From positions 1 to 64,000 of the IMG/VR virus record IMGVR_UViG_3300042731_003040: a DNA stretch of 64,000 nt. One strand, 5' to 3'. Origin of the DNA: a virus. Positions 24,460-33,085 of the stretch are shown in pieces; the stretch's first letter is position 1, and the number at the start of each line of letters is the position of its first letter. The notes below the pieces were generated by a model. It ran no database searches. It saw nothing but the letters and a program-made list of their open reading frames with translations, and had not been told where the DNA came from. A program made the position numbers and the translations under genes.

Positions 24460-25852
24460 AGCCCCGAAACAGCAGGTTAAGAGGGGTCCCGGTCGGCCTC
24501 CTAAGAATCCTGGCGCCAAGCCTGGTCCGAAACCAGGTAAGAAGTCAGTAAAGAACGCCAACGCCAATCGTTCTGCCAAGTCAGCTGCAGCAGCTAGAAA
24601 TGCCATTCACAAGTATCTGAAGCAAGATCCTGTGGCTATGAATGTTTCGCAGCTTCCCCACCTCTCTACGGGGAGCTCTAGCATCGACAACCTGATTGGA
24701 GGCACTCCGTCCAAGGACGGCAGCGGCCCTGTCTGTCCTGGCTTCCCTAGAAAGCATGTCTCGGAAGTGTTTGGTCCTGAGTCAAGTGGAAAGACCACGT
24801 TGGCTTTGGAAACCGTTGTCCGTGTTCAGAAGAATGGCGGGGTAGCCATGTTTCTGGACTTTGAGCACGCTCTTCACCATGGCTATGCAAGCGCCGTTGG
24901 GGTGGATTTTCATAAGGACAGGTTGCTTCTCTATGCCCCTGAGACTCTTGAACAGGGTTTCAAAATGATTTGGACTGCCATCCATACGGGAGTGGATCTT
25001 GTGGTGGTGGATTCCGTATCTAGCATGGTGCCCAAGTCTGAGATGGAGAAGAAGCCCGATGAGGCGGCAAAGGTAGGGGCCCAGGCAGCTTCCTTTTCGA
25101 TCATGCTTCCCAAGCTGATCAACTGGCTCCACAGTGAGGCTGCTCTGAAAATCAACCCTCAAGGAACGGCCATTATTTTCTTGAACCAGGAACGGGCTTT
25201 CATTCAGACGTCGGGGGGTAAGGGAGGTCCGAAGGCCCGGGAGGGAACCGTCAACACCTCAGGAGGGAAGGCGCTCAAGTTCTATGCCTACGTGCGGCTG
25301 ATGATGACGAAAAAGGGGCATGACACCATCAAGCGGAAGGATCGTTTCACTGGCAAAGAACGGACATACCCCTACGGTAACCACGTCACAGTCAAGGTGG
25401 TGAAGTCGAAGATCGATGCTAAGCAGGGCCATTCCTGTGACATCTTCATTCGCTACGGTCAAGGCATCGACGATTACCACAGCATCCTTCAGGGGGCGTT
25501 GTCCAATCGTCTCGTCAAGACAGGAGGGGGAGGTTACTACGAATACGAAGGACAGCGGATTCGGGGTAAAGACAAGTTCCGTCAGTACCTTGTAGACAAT
25601 CCGAAGATCTTCAAGAAGCTTCGGGCAGCTGTGCTGTCGGCCGTAGTAGAAACCGAGCCTCCGGTGGAGCTGGAGGAAGATGACGATCTGATCAGTCAGA
25701 TGGAGTCGGCGTTTGAAGGGGAGGACTTCGATTTGGCAGCTGCTGTGAACGAAGAGTACGAGGGAGAGGTCATCGAGGAAGATTCTTCGGAAGAGGAGGA
25801 TTCCTCTGAAGAGGGGGAGGACTCCTCAGAGGAGGGGTCGGGGGAGGACTAG
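24437..25852 (+). CDS. RecA-family recombinase with AT-hook and acidic tail
   Basis: The 471-residue protein has an N-terminal Lys/Pro-rich region with an AT-hook-like core RGPGRPPK (residues 16-23) and more GPKPGKK repeats. The RecA core has Walker A GPESSGKT (113-120), Walker B (DLVVVDSVSSMVP) and the L2-like GGKGGPKAREG. The last 60 residues are acidic with repeated EDSSEE units. It forms filaments on single-stranded DNA for strand exchange. ATG at 24437 has GGAGA upstream and was preferred over the TTG at 24419. The extra N-terminal hook and long acidic tail are not typical of bacterial RecA and may regulate loading. Confidence 0.93.
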   Translation: MSETAKTEAPKQQVKRGPGRPPKNPGAKPGPKPGKKSVKNANANRSAKSAAAARNAIHKYLKQDPVAMNVSQLPHLSTGSSSIDNLIGGTPSKDGSGPVCPGFPRKHVSEVFGPESSGKTTLALETVVRVQKNGGVAMFLDFEHALHHGYASAVGVDFHKDRLLLYAPETLEQGFKMIWTAIHTGVDLVVVDSVSSMVPKSEMEKKPDEAAKVGAQAASFSIMLPKLINWLHSEAALKINPQGTAIIFLNQERAFIQTSGGKGGPKAREGTVNTSGGKALKFYAYVRLMMTKKGHDTIKRKDRFTGKERTYPYGNHVTVKVVKSKIDAKQGHSCDIFIRYGQGIDDYHSILQGALSNRLVKTGGGGYYEYEGQRIRGKDKFRQYLVDNPKIFKKLRAAVLSAVVETEPPVELEEDDDLISQMESAFEGEDFDLAAAVNEEYEGEVIEEDSSEEEDSSEEGEDSSEEGSGED

Positions 25853-25857
25853 TCTGA

Positions 25858-27213
25858 ATGATTGAAGTCACCATTCAGAACTTCCAGTCGATTCGAAAGG
25901 TATCCCTTCGGATTGATCGGTTCACAGCCCTAGTGGGTCGTTCTAACATTGGCAAGTCAGCTATTGTTAGGGCGATCCGCTGTGCTCTGACAGGAGCTGC
26001 TGGTACCGAGTTCGTTCGACACGATCCAGAGACGTGTGCTCGTCTGCTCAAGGGGAACAAGAAGTGTAAATGCTTCACCTCTGTGCGTCTCAAGATGAAC
26101 GGCATTTCCTTGCTTTGGGAAAAGGGGGATGCCGTCAACAAGTACACGGTTGTCAAAGATGGGGTGGAACAGGTCTACACCAAGGTAGAGCGGGGGACCC
26201 CTGAGTTTCTGAGCCCTGAGTTTTCTTTGGTCAAAGTTGGGGACTCCAAGGATCTGGTTCAGGTTTCTGAGCAGTTTGATCCTATCTTCTTGTTGGACCA
26301 ATCAGGGGCTACCGTAGCGGATGTCCTCAGTGATGTAGCAAAACTGGATAGCATCAACGAGGCCATGCGGTTGGCCGAGAAGGATCGTAGGGAGGCGGTC
26401 TCTACTCGGAAGGTTAGAGAGAAGGATCTGAAGGCCATACGTGACGAACTTTCGGCCTATGACGGTTTGGATTCTACGGTGGCTCGGGCTCGCAGGGTAC
26501 AGGAGGAGTACGAGGGCGTTTTGGCAGCCTCTAAACGGCTTCAGGAGCTCGTTGCCTATCGGCAGTCTCTAAGGGACCAGGTGACAGCCGCAAAGCTTCT
26601 GAAGGCCGCTACGGAGCCAGACTTACCTGATCGTGACGTATTGAGCTCCCAGTACACGAAGGCGAGTCAGCTGGAGAAGTTGGCCCGTCGTTCGGTTCAG
26701 CTTCGAGGACTGGTCAAGTGCATGCGGGAAGCTCTAGCCCCGGATCTACCTGACCACAGTTCGCTGGAGGCGTCTCATAGCAAGGCAAAAGAGTTGGAAG
26801 TCTTTGCGGGACGTCTTGTCGTAGTTCGTAAACAGATCAAGGCTCTTTTGGTGGTGCAAGGCACCTCCCTTATGGACGAGGCACCTGTTCAGAAAGCTTT
26901 GAACCGGACTGTGTTGTTGGGAGAGTGGGCGTCTCGTGTTCGTGGGCTTGTTGGGCTGTTGAAAGGATCCGAAAAGCTTCAGCAGTCGTTGGCAGCTCCT
27001 GATGCTTGCTCGAAGCCTTTGGAGAAGGTTGTTCGTTTGGCGGCCTTTTCCCAAAGGTATGAGACTCTTGTGGGCCAGGTGGGGGATCTGGAAGAGAGTC
27101 TTGAGAGGGCTGTAGAGGATGAAAAAGGGTTGCGACAGGAGTTCAATGAGCTCGGGGCGTGTCCCACTTGTTCTCAGCGTCTTAGTCCTGAACACATGCT
27201 GGGGCACTCCTGA
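25858..27213 (+). CDS. N-terminal half of SbcC/Rad50, ending at a zinc hook
   Basis: The 451-residue protein starts with a Rad50-type ATPase lobe: MIEVTIQNFQSIRKVSL, Walker A GRSNIGKSA near 27-35, and a Q-loop-like stretch at SEQFDPIFLLDQ. From about 175 to 430 it is a helical coiled coil. It ends at ACPTCSQ (C435, C438), the CxxC zinc hook found at the midpoint of SbcC/Rad50, only 13 residues before the stop. The signature motif, Walker B and H-loop are absent here but present in the gene at 30573. The pair therefore look like one SMC-type protein split at the hook. The stop overlaps the SbcD start. Confidence 0.85.
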   Translation: MIEVTIQNFQSIRKVSLRIDRFTALVGRSNIGKSAIVRAIRCALTGAAGTEFVRHDPETCARLLKGNKKCKCFTSVRLKMNGISLLWEKGDAVNKYTVVKDGVEQVYTKVERGTPEFLSPEFSLVKVGDSKDLVQVSEQFDPIFLLDQSGATVADVLSDVAKLDSINEAMRLAEKDRREAVSTRKVREKDLKAIRDELSAYDGLDSTVARARRVQEEYEGVLAASKRLQELVAYRQSLRDQVTAAKLLKAATEPDLPDRDVLSSQYTKASQLEKLARRSVQLRGLVKCMREALAPDLPDHSSLEASHSKAKELEVFAGRLVVVRKQIKALLVVQGTSLMDEAPVQKALNRTVLLGEWASRVRGLVGLLKGSEKLQQSLAAPDACSKPLEKVVRLAAFSQRYETLVGQVGDLEESLERAVEDEKGLRQEFNELGACPTCSQRLSPEHMLGHS

Positions 27214-28190
27214 TGGCTATTCGATTTCTCTACCGGACAGACGTACACATGGCGGATCGATCCCCCGCTTCATGGAAGGGAGACTACCCTGCTGAGCTCT
27301 GGGAGTCCCTTCGGCAGATCGGGGAGCTGGCCAGGAAGTACCAGGTACAAGCGGTGTTGGATGGGGGAGACTACTTCCACGTCAAAGCTGCTACCCGTAA
27401 CTCTCATGCCATCGTGGCCAAGACGGCTTCTTTGCATCTGTCGGAGTACTCTTGTCCGGTGTGGGCTATCGAGGGCAACCATGACATTGCCTATCGCTCT
27501 CTGGACACCTTGGATAGACAACCTCTGGGTGTACTTTTTGCCTCGGGGGTGTTTCATAAGTTGAGGAATGAGGTTTTCCGAGAAGGCTCCCTTAAGGTGA
27601 GGGTGGTGGGGGTTCCATTTGATCCTCTTCTGAAGCTGGAAGATCTTCTGGCCATCAAGAAGGAGCCCGGTGATACCCACCTGATCATGGTGGTGCATGC
27701 TCTAGCGTCGAAAGACCCTCCTCCCAACGTGAACGAGTTTTTCGGAGAGTCTGTTTTCCGGTACAGTGACCTGGTTCACGAAGGGGGCCCTGACGTAGTC
27801 TGCTTTGGACATTGGCATCGGGACCAGGGAGTTGAGGTTATTGATGGTCGCTACTTCGTCAATCCTGGAGCTATCAGCCGGGGAGCTTTGATCAAGGAGA
27901 ACCTCAATCGAATTCCGAAGGTGGTTCTCATCGAGTGTTCGGAGGAGGGGATTTCTATCTCAGCTGCTCCTCTCAAGGTGGCCCCAGCTCGGGAGGTCTT
28001 TGACCTAGAGCGTAAAGCTCGTCAAGAACGGGAGAATGAGTCCATCGAGCAATTCGTGGACAGGATTCGACAAGACGTTCAGTTGGAGGCTTCCTCTTCG
28101 GTAGAGGAAACTGTTCGATCCCTTGACTTTGCTCGTGATGTGAGGGATGCGGCTTTGGAGTATCTTGAACGAGCTAGGGCCCAAAGCTGA
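27213..28190 (+). CDS. SbcD/Mre11-like metallophosphoesterase nuclease
   Basis: The 325-residue protein has the calcineurin-like phosphoesterase motifs in order: TDVHMAD (D and H), DGGDYFH, GNHD, VVHA and GHWH. The last 60 residues are helical and charged, matching the region that binds the SbcC coiled coil. With the SbcC halves it would form a nuclease that trims blocked or hairpin DNA ends, like T4 gp46/47. The ATG overlaps the stop of the SbcC N-half, and its own stop meets the next start, showing tight coupling. Confidence 0.92.
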   Translation: MAIRFLYRTDVHMADRSPASWKGDYPAELWESLRQIGELARKYQVQAVLDGGDYFHVKAATRNSHAIVAKTASLHLSEYSCPVWAIEGNHDIAYRSLDTLDRQPLGVLFASGVFHKLRNEVFREGSLKVRVVGVPFDPLLKLEDLLAIKKEPGDTHLIMVVHALASKDPPPNVNEFFGESVFRYSDLVHEGGPDVVCFGHWHRDQGVEVIDGRYFVNPGAISRGALIKENLNRIPKVVLIECSEEGISISAAPLKVAPAREVFDLERKARQERENESIEQFVDRIRQDVQLEASSSVEETVRSLDFARDVRDAALEYLERARAQS

Positions 28191-29071
28191 TGTATCTGTC
28201 TTACTCTGGCTGGAAGAAACTGAGCGACTGCGAGTTTGCCTATTGGCTGGCTTACGTTGCTCGGTTACCCATCGAGGGTGTGGACAACATGGTCAACTCC
28301 TTGTTTGGGTCGGTGTTGGGGGAACTCTTCGAGGACTTTTACAATGGGGGGTACTGGCGCAAGAATCGACGGAACGGCCTCTCTTCCGAAGAGTTCTTGG
28401 ATAGTCGGACAAAGGATAAGCTGCTGCAGGTAGTTAAGGATAAGAAGCGAAAGGGACAGGTCATCCAGTGGAAGGACGAGGACCCTTTAGCTACCTACAA
28501 GTCCAAGGATGAGTTGTTGAGGGACTTGCGTCAGGGTATTCGGTCTGGGTTGGCCAGCATACGGTTTCACAGGCTAATTGGGAAAGACGCAAGGGCCGAG
28601 GTGAAGCTGGATGGTACCTTCCATAGCCATCGGATTGCTGGCCGAGCAGACTTGCTAATGACTCGGATCCCTCCTGATGAGGATCTAGTCTTGTTAGATG
28701 GCAAAGGGTCCAAACCTCACAATCGGAAGTACGTGGACCCTGACCAGTTGCGTTGGTACGGAATGCTCTACCGGCACAAGTTCAAGAGACTTCCTGACAA
28801 ACTTGGTTTTCTGTTTTGGAGAGCCGGACCGGTAGAGAGCATCGATTGGCTGGCTTTTTGCGAAGACGACCTGTCAGAGCTTTTTGAACGTGTGCTAACC
28901 GTTGCGAATAGTGTAGAATCTCGCCTTGCTCGGTTAGAGAGCAGCCCTTCTCTGTCGTCTGTCAGGAAGATTTTCAGAGACCGTCCGAGCCAGTCGGCTT
29001 GTCGTTTCTGCCCTTACGCCGTCCGCAAGATTTGTCCCGAAGGGTTCTCTTTGACCCATCAATCTGACTAA
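28190..29071 (+). CDS. Cas4/RecB-family PD-(D/E)XK nuclease
   Basis: The 293-residue protein has an N-terminal SDCEFAYWLAY (first Cys), a RecB motif IAGRADLL, the catalytic LLDGKGS, and the QLRWYGMLY (QxxxY) element. A C-terminal cysteine cluster CRFCPYAVRKIC follows. The four Cys fit the iron-sulfur cluster of Cas4 and AddB nucleases. It should be a single-strand DNA exonuclease working with RecA and SbcD in recombination. No cas1 or CRISPR array is present, so a CRISPR role is unlikely. Confidence 0.88.
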   Translation: MYLSYSGWKKLSDCEFAYWLAYVARLPIEGVDNMVNSLFGSVLGELFEDFYNGGYWRKNRRNGLSSEEFLDSRTKDKLLQVVKDKKRKGQVIQWKDEDPLATYKSKDELLRDLRQGIRSGLASIRFHRLIGKDARAEVKLDGTFHSHRIAGRADLLMTRIPPDEDLVLLDGKGSKPHNRKYVDPDQLRWYGMLYRHKFKRLPDKLGFLFWRAGPVESIDWLAFCEDDLSELFERVLTVANSVESRLARLESSPSLSSVRKIFRDRPSQSACRFCPYAVRKICPEGFSLTHQSD

Positions 29072-29080
29072 GGAACAGCA

Positions 29081-29353
29081 ATGTCTCTCGATCGACTACA
29101 GAAGAGATTTGAGGATCTTTCTCAACGGTACCACAAGGCTTCTGGGAACAAAGCCAAGCTGGAAGCCCAGCTGGAGATGAAGAAGAAGGAGTTGACTGAT
29201 CTTGTAGAAGAGATCAAGGCAGCTGGTTTCGACCCTAAGAAGCTGAAGGAGGCTGTGGACGATGCTGAGAAAGAGCTGGTAGCTCTCATGGATGAGTACG
29301 AGTCCAAGCTCAAGAGTGTGGAAGAGGCCCTAGAAGCCTACAAAAACAGATGA
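29081..29353 (+). CDS. small coiled-coil protein
   Basis: The 90-residue protein is almost wholly heptad-patterned and charged (DRLQKRFEDLSQRYHKASG, KLKSVEEALEAYKNR). The only break, near AAGFDPKKLK, could form a turn, giving a helical hairpin. AAGGAACAG precedes the ATG. Its position between the two SbcC halves raises the possibility that it completes or braces the coiled coil, but similar small coiled-coil proteins are common in phage recombination clusters. Confidence 0.7.
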   Translation: MSLDRLQKRFEDLSQRYHKASGNKAKLEAQLEMKKKELTDLVEEIKAAGFDPKKLKEAVDDAEKELVALMDEYESKLKSVEEALEAYKNR

Positions 29354-29361
29354 GGATGGAG

Positions 29362-30609
29362 ATGAAGTTCAACGCATTGGTGAAGGATTTGGTGGCATCC
29401 TTGGATGTCGTTTCTGTGGTGCCTCCCAAGTATCCGGGGGCTGACAAGAGAGATTCTGGCTACTTGTTCGTGCTCAAAGAGGACAGGTGTCTGGTCTACT
29501 CTTCTGATGGGTCTCGGGTAGTTCGGTCAGAGTTTCCTGTGACGGAGGTAGAAGGCACTGGATCCTTCGTGTATCCCGGGGATGTCAAGGCCAGCGCCCC
29601 TTTGCGATTCTTGGACCAAGATTCGGAGATCACGATGGAGGCTGGTCACGAGGAGACCGGAGACCGTTACTTCGTCAAATACCAGGTGGGCCAGGCCAAA
29701 TCGGAGAAGTCCACTTACGACCCGAGGCGGTTCTCTACCTTCGACGATGCTCTACAGAGGGCCGGGGAAGGGTTCGAGGTTGTCACTTCTGTGTTGAGGA
29801 CTTCCTTGCAAATGGCCAAGCCTTACGTAGCTAATAGTTCGGATCCGGACAGTGCTTTTGCTACGGTGTGCTTGTTCGACGATTCGAACGAAGCCTGGGC
29901 CGCCGGCAACGGGGTCGTTTACGCAGCCGACAACAAGGGCAGCACGGCTTTTTTCTTCCAGTGCAGTGAGTTGGAAGGAAAGGGGCTATCGGTTCATGGC
30001 CAACACCTGCCGTTCGTGGGGGCTTTTTTGTCTAGGTGTGGGGTCAAAACCCGGGTTCTTGTAGGGGAGTCGATGACTTACCTTGTCAACGACGATAACC
30101 AGGTCTTTGGTTGGAGTCGTTGCCAGAGTAATCACGATCACTTTCGCTACCCTGCTCTGAAGAAAGACCAGTTCGTTCTGCGCATGTCTTTGGAGAGTCT
30201 CCTGAACGCTCTTCGACACATGCAAGCGGAGATGGGGTCTCAACAGAGCAGGATCAACATGCGGTATTCTCACGAAGAGAAGATCCTGCAGTTCCGTGGT
30301 AGGGGCGGTTCGAACAAGGTGCAGAGTGTCCCGGTGGCAGTCACTCCTGTGAAAGACGAGGATGAGGCTGGAGGGGGTTCTGCTGGAGACTCAGAGGACT
30401 TTAGCCTCAACGCAAACGTCAACCATCTCATTTCGTTGGTGGAGACTTCCAAAGCTCACGAGGTGAACTTGAGAGTGAGTGCCGCTGGCAAGAAAGCGTT
30501 CTTCCGGACCATCGATGAGTTCCGTTTGGACGACAAAGGGAGAGTTGTGGCTGAGGTAGATGGGACCTACTTGTGCAGCGTGACACGATTTGCAACGACC
30601 CAAGCCTAG
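29362..30609 (+). CDS. beta sliding clamp-like protein
   Basis: The 415-residue protein begins MKFNALVKDLVASLDVVS, the way bacterial DnaN begins. It shows the repeated clamp pattern of a helix followed by strands (RCLVYSSDGSRVVRSEF; FVLRMSLESLLNALRHM; FSLNANVNHLISLV) and ends DGTYLCSVTRFATTQA. It is longer than typical DnaN (about 370), with an acidic Gly-rich insert near residue 335-350. It would encircle DNA as a processivity ring loaded by the phage delta/delta'/gamma proteins. ATG at 29362 has GAGG at good spacing; an ATG at 29350 is also possible. The similarity is distant, so confidence is moderate. Confidence 0.65.
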   Translation: MKFNALVKDLVASLDVVSVVPPKYPGADKRDSGYLFVLKEDRCLVYSSDGSRVVRSEFPVTEVEGTGSFVYPGDVKASAPLRFLDQDSEITMEAGHEETGDRYFVKYQVGQAKSEKSTYDPRRFSTFDDALQRAGEGFEVVTSVLRTSLQMAKPYVANSSDPDSAFATVCLFDDSNEAWAAGNGVVYAADNKGSTAFFFQCSELEGKGLSVHGQHLPFVGAFLSRCGVKTRVLVGESMTYLVNDDNQVFGWSRCQSNHDHFRYPALKKDQFVLRMSLESLLNALRHMQAEMGSQQSRINMRYSHEEKILQFRGRGGSNKVQSVPVAVTPVKDEDEAGGGSAGDSEDFSLNANVNHLISLVETSKAHEVNLRVSAAGKKAFFRTIDEFRLDDKGRVVAEVDGTYLCSVTRFATTQA

Positions 30610-31298
30610 TCTCTAGGGTCCAGGCTCTTGGAGAGTCTTCGGCCAGATTGGTTGCTTTGCGTGATCGTCTGGTCGAAGACTTGAAGGCCAAAGAGACAGA
30701 GGTGGAGACCTTGGGGAGCACGATTGACAAGCTCACCAAGGTAGGGGAGTTGTTTCGCAAGTTGATGGATCTGTTGGTTCATGAGCAGGTCCAGGCAGTC
30801 AAGAGTCTCATTTCTAAAGGCTTTCAAGCCATTTTCTACGACCTTGATCTGTCCTTCGAGGCGGACATCCTGTCCAAGCACAACCGGGTTTGGATCGACT
30901 TCTTCATTCGGCACGGGCAACCAGACGACCCTCTCTCACATCGAGGGAAGCCCTTGGACTCGTTTGGAGGAGGCCCCTCTAGTGTGGCCTCTTTGGTGTT
31001 GCGTATCATCACATTGCTGAAGCTCAAGCGCTATCCGTTGCTGGTGTTGGACGAGGCTTTAGGGGCGGTATCTGACGAGTACACGGAACGTACGGGTATG
31101 TTCCTGAACAAGCTGGCTGACGAAACGGGGATCGATATTCTGTTGGTGACGCACAAGGCGGCCTATCTAGATCATGCTAACCAAGCGTACCGCAGCTCCG
31201 AGGGGATAGAGGGGAGTGTACGGTACTTGATGCTCAAGGGCCTTCGACATGAAGACAGCACGAGAGATCGAAAACCGAATTCGTCAGTTGTTGGTTGA
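30573..31298 (+). CDS. C-terminal half of SbcC/Rad50 (signature, Walker B, H-loop)
   Basis: The 241-residue protein starts at GTG 30573, overlapping the clamp gene by 37 bases. Residues 15-75 are coiled coil. The ATPase C-lobe follows with ABC signature SFGGGPSSVASLVLRI, Walker B with D-loop LLVLDEALGAVSDE, and H-loop LLVTHKAAY. There is no Walker A and no CxxC. This is exactly what the gene at 25858 lacks. Together they would form one ABC-type head, assembled from two chains. Its coiled coil is much shorter than that of the N-half (about 60 against 250 residues), so the two arms do not match in length. Confidence 0.87.
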   Translation: MQRDTICNDPSLVSRVQALGESSARLVALRDRLVEDLKAKETEVETLGSTIDKLTKVGELFRKLMDLLVHEQVQAVKSLISKGFQAIFYDLDLSFEADILSKHNRVWIDFFIRHGQPDDPLSHRGKPLDSFGGGPSSVASLVLRIITLLKLKRYPLLVLDEALGAVSDEYTERTGMFLNKLADETGIDILLVTHKAAYLDHANQAYRSSEGIEGSVRYLMLKGLRHEDSTRDRKPNSSVVG

Positions 31299-31794
31299 CG
31301 AGGTCGATCGTCGAGTGGCGGTGGCTCAGGCTCGCATTCCTGTGAACTGCAAATTCAACCACCGTCAGCCGCTTGACCCTAGAAAGTTGGTAGGCGGGGA
31401 ACCCAACCCTCAATACAATCGAATCAGCGACACGGAGCAGACTATTGGTCTGTGTATGGTGGGGGCGGAGGATCCTGAAGATTGGAAGGGTACCATCTGC
31501 GAGGATGCTCTTGATGCTCAACGTTGCCCTCTCTTCCAATCTGTCTTGAGCAAGGAGGCCGTTTGGAAGCAACTGAAACTGGACTTGGTGATGGAAGGCT
31601 GGGCTAAGGAGCGTATGCCCGAGCTCTACGCCTTGCTATGGGTGTTAGACCACGCTCTCTCTCCATTCATTCCGTGGTGGAAGAGAGTATGGTTTTGGTT
31701 TCTTCGGGTAGAGCCCGAGCCCCGTCTGACCTTCATTCCGGACTCACTGCTGCAACTTCCAAGCTCAGGATCTGATGAGACTGCCGGTTCTTGA
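31249..31794 (+). CDS. hypothetical four-cysteine protein
   Basis: The 181-residue protein overlaps the SbcC C-half by 50 bases. It has a helical N-terminus (AREIENRIRQLLVDEVDRRV). Scattered Cys residues (PVNCKFNHRQ, IGLCMVG, GTICEDALDAQRCPLF) could bind zinc or an iron-sulfur cluster. A Trp-rich hydrophobic stretch (PWWKRVWFWFLRV) near 145 may be an interfacial helix. The family is not recognised. Its setting in the recombination operon suggests a DNA repair accessory. Confidence 0.65.
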   Translation: MKTAREIENRIRQLLVDEVDRRVAVAQARIPVNCKFNHRQPLDPRKLVGGEPNPQYNRISDTEQTIGLCMVGAEDPEDWKGTICEDALDAQRCPLFQSVLSKEAVWKQLKLDLVMEGWAKERMPELYALLWVLDHALSPFIPWWKRVWFWFLRVEPEPRLTFIPDSLLQLPSSGSDETAGS

Positions 31795-32392
31795 ACGAAT
31801 CCTGTGTGTGGAGAGACTACGTCGTCAGGCTTCTTTGTCTGGGGGTTTCTCTGTGCCTGTGATGTTGCAGTGGCCTGTTGGGCCGGAAGAGAGCCCCTTT
31901 CTGGTCAGCAACATGAAAGGTAGGTTTTTGTTAGGCCGTAGATCTAGGGAAGGGGATACCCGGCTGGCTTTCTTCAGCTGTGTTACGGAGGAAGAGGAAG
32001 CTGCTTTCCGGCGTTTTCTAGAAGATCTGCACCGAATTTCTGTGGATGGAGGATGGGGGAATCGGTGTACTAGTGTTCGAGGAGCTCAAGCCTTCATGGT
32101 TGGCCAGGGTCTTGAGCCTAAGATGCTGGTGGTGCCTTACTCTATGCTTCGTGCAGTTGGTGTTGACGTCAGTCTGGAAGAGGCAGAGAATCTCATGCTG
32201 GCTCAGGGATGCGTTGCAGAAGTAGAAGGATTGAGAGTGATCACAAGCACGGTTTTGTCTTCGGGGTCTGCTGTCTTGTCCACTGCTCCTGCGTTGGTGG
32301 GGACCTGTGTCCGAGTGGACGACAGGTTGGGGGTCTTGATCAGGCAGGCTAACCGGTCAATTGTACTGGTGGGGGATGTCCTGGGTGAGTGA
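31775..32392 (+). CDS. hypothetical protein
   Basis: The 205-residue protein overlaps the previous gene by 20 bases. The sequence is mixed alpha/beta (FSVPVMLQWPVGPEESPFLV, KMLVVPYSMLRAVGVDVSL) and Val-rich at the C-terminus (VGTCVRVDDRLGVLI). There are no catalytic motifs, Cys pairs or membrane segments. It overlaps the start of the primase-like gene, so it is expressed with the replication operon. The function is unknown. Confidence 0.65.
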   Translation: MRLPVLERILCVERLRRQASLSGGFSVPVMLQWPVGPEESPFLVSNMKGRFLLGRRSREGDTRLAFFSCVTEEEEAAFRRFLEDLHRISVDGGWGNRCTSVRGAQAFMVGQGLEPKMLVVPYSMLRAVGVDVSLEEAENLMLAQGCVAEVEGLRVITSTVLSSGSAVLSTAPALVGTCVRVDDRLGVLIRQANRSIVLVGDVLGE

Positions 32393-33083
32393 TTTGGTGT
32401 CTCTAGCTCATGAGTCGGTAGACGAAGAGCGTCTTACCCTGTGGGGTAGAGGAGTCTCTGACTCTCAGATCGAGCAGTTCCAGGTAGGGTATCTGGAGGA
32501 GATTCCGGATAGCCTGGAGGTCGATCAGGGGTTTTTGGAATGGGCCCGGAAGAAGGGCCTCTACAAGGCTCTGATGTTCCCCTTGACGAATACCTTGGGG
32601 GAGGTTAAGGGATTCCAGTTCCGGGTGGTTAGGCAAGGCAAGTCGGTCTACTCGGACTACTTCCTGACCGAAGAGGAGCCCGTTTACTTCGGGCTAGCTC
32701 AAGCGATCCCCTCGATTTGGGAGACTCGCAAGATCTTCATTGTCGAAGGGTGCTTCGATTTGTTCCCGATTCAGAGGGTGTTGCCGTACACCATCGCCAC
32801 CCTGAAGGCTGGGGTGTCCGAGAGCTTGGTCCCCTTGTTGAGAAGACTGGTGGACCAGGTGTGGATGGGGTACGACAATGACCCCGTGGGCCGAAAGCAC
32901 GCTTACGGTTTTGCCAAGGAACACGGCCGTGAATTTGACGTGCAAGTGGTGCGCTACCCTGAGGTACCGTTAGCCGATGGCAAGAGAGCCAAGGACCCTG
33001 GTAACCTTTGGGAAGCCTGGGGGGATGAAGGTCTGAGAGACTTTCTCAATCGAAAGATGCAACCATACTCACAGGAGATATGA
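32376..33083 (+). CDS. DnaG-like primase catalytic core (Toprim)
   Basis: The 235-residue protein resembles the RNA polymerase core of DnaG. The N-terminal subdomain has FPLTNTLGEVKGFQFRVV. The Toprim Glu is in IFIVEGCFDLF and the acidic DxD-like site in YDNDPVGRKHA. The N-terminal zinc domain and the C-terminal helicase-binding domain of DnaG are absent. It may make primers, or act as another Toprim enzyme. One of the small zinc-ribbon proteins could supply the missing domain, which is speculation. ATG at 32376 was preferred to the TTG at 32361. Confidence 0.75.
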   Translation: MSWVSDLVSLAHESVDEERLTLWGRGVSDSQIEQFQVGYLEEIPDSLEVDQGFLEWARKKGLYKALMFPLTNTLGEVKGFQFRVVRQGKSVYSDYFLTEEEPVYFGLAQAIPSIWETRKIFIVEGCFDLFPIQRVLPYTIATLKAGVSESLVPLLRRLVDQVWMGYDNDPVGRKHAYGFAKEHGREFDVQVVRYPEVPLADGKRAKDPGNLWEAWGDEGLRDFLNRKMQPYSQEI

Positions 33084-33085
33084 AG

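Noticed and set aside
28190-29071. Cas4 as part of a phage CRISPR system
   Set aside because: No cas1, cas2 or repeat-spacer array is in the window; the setting is recombination.
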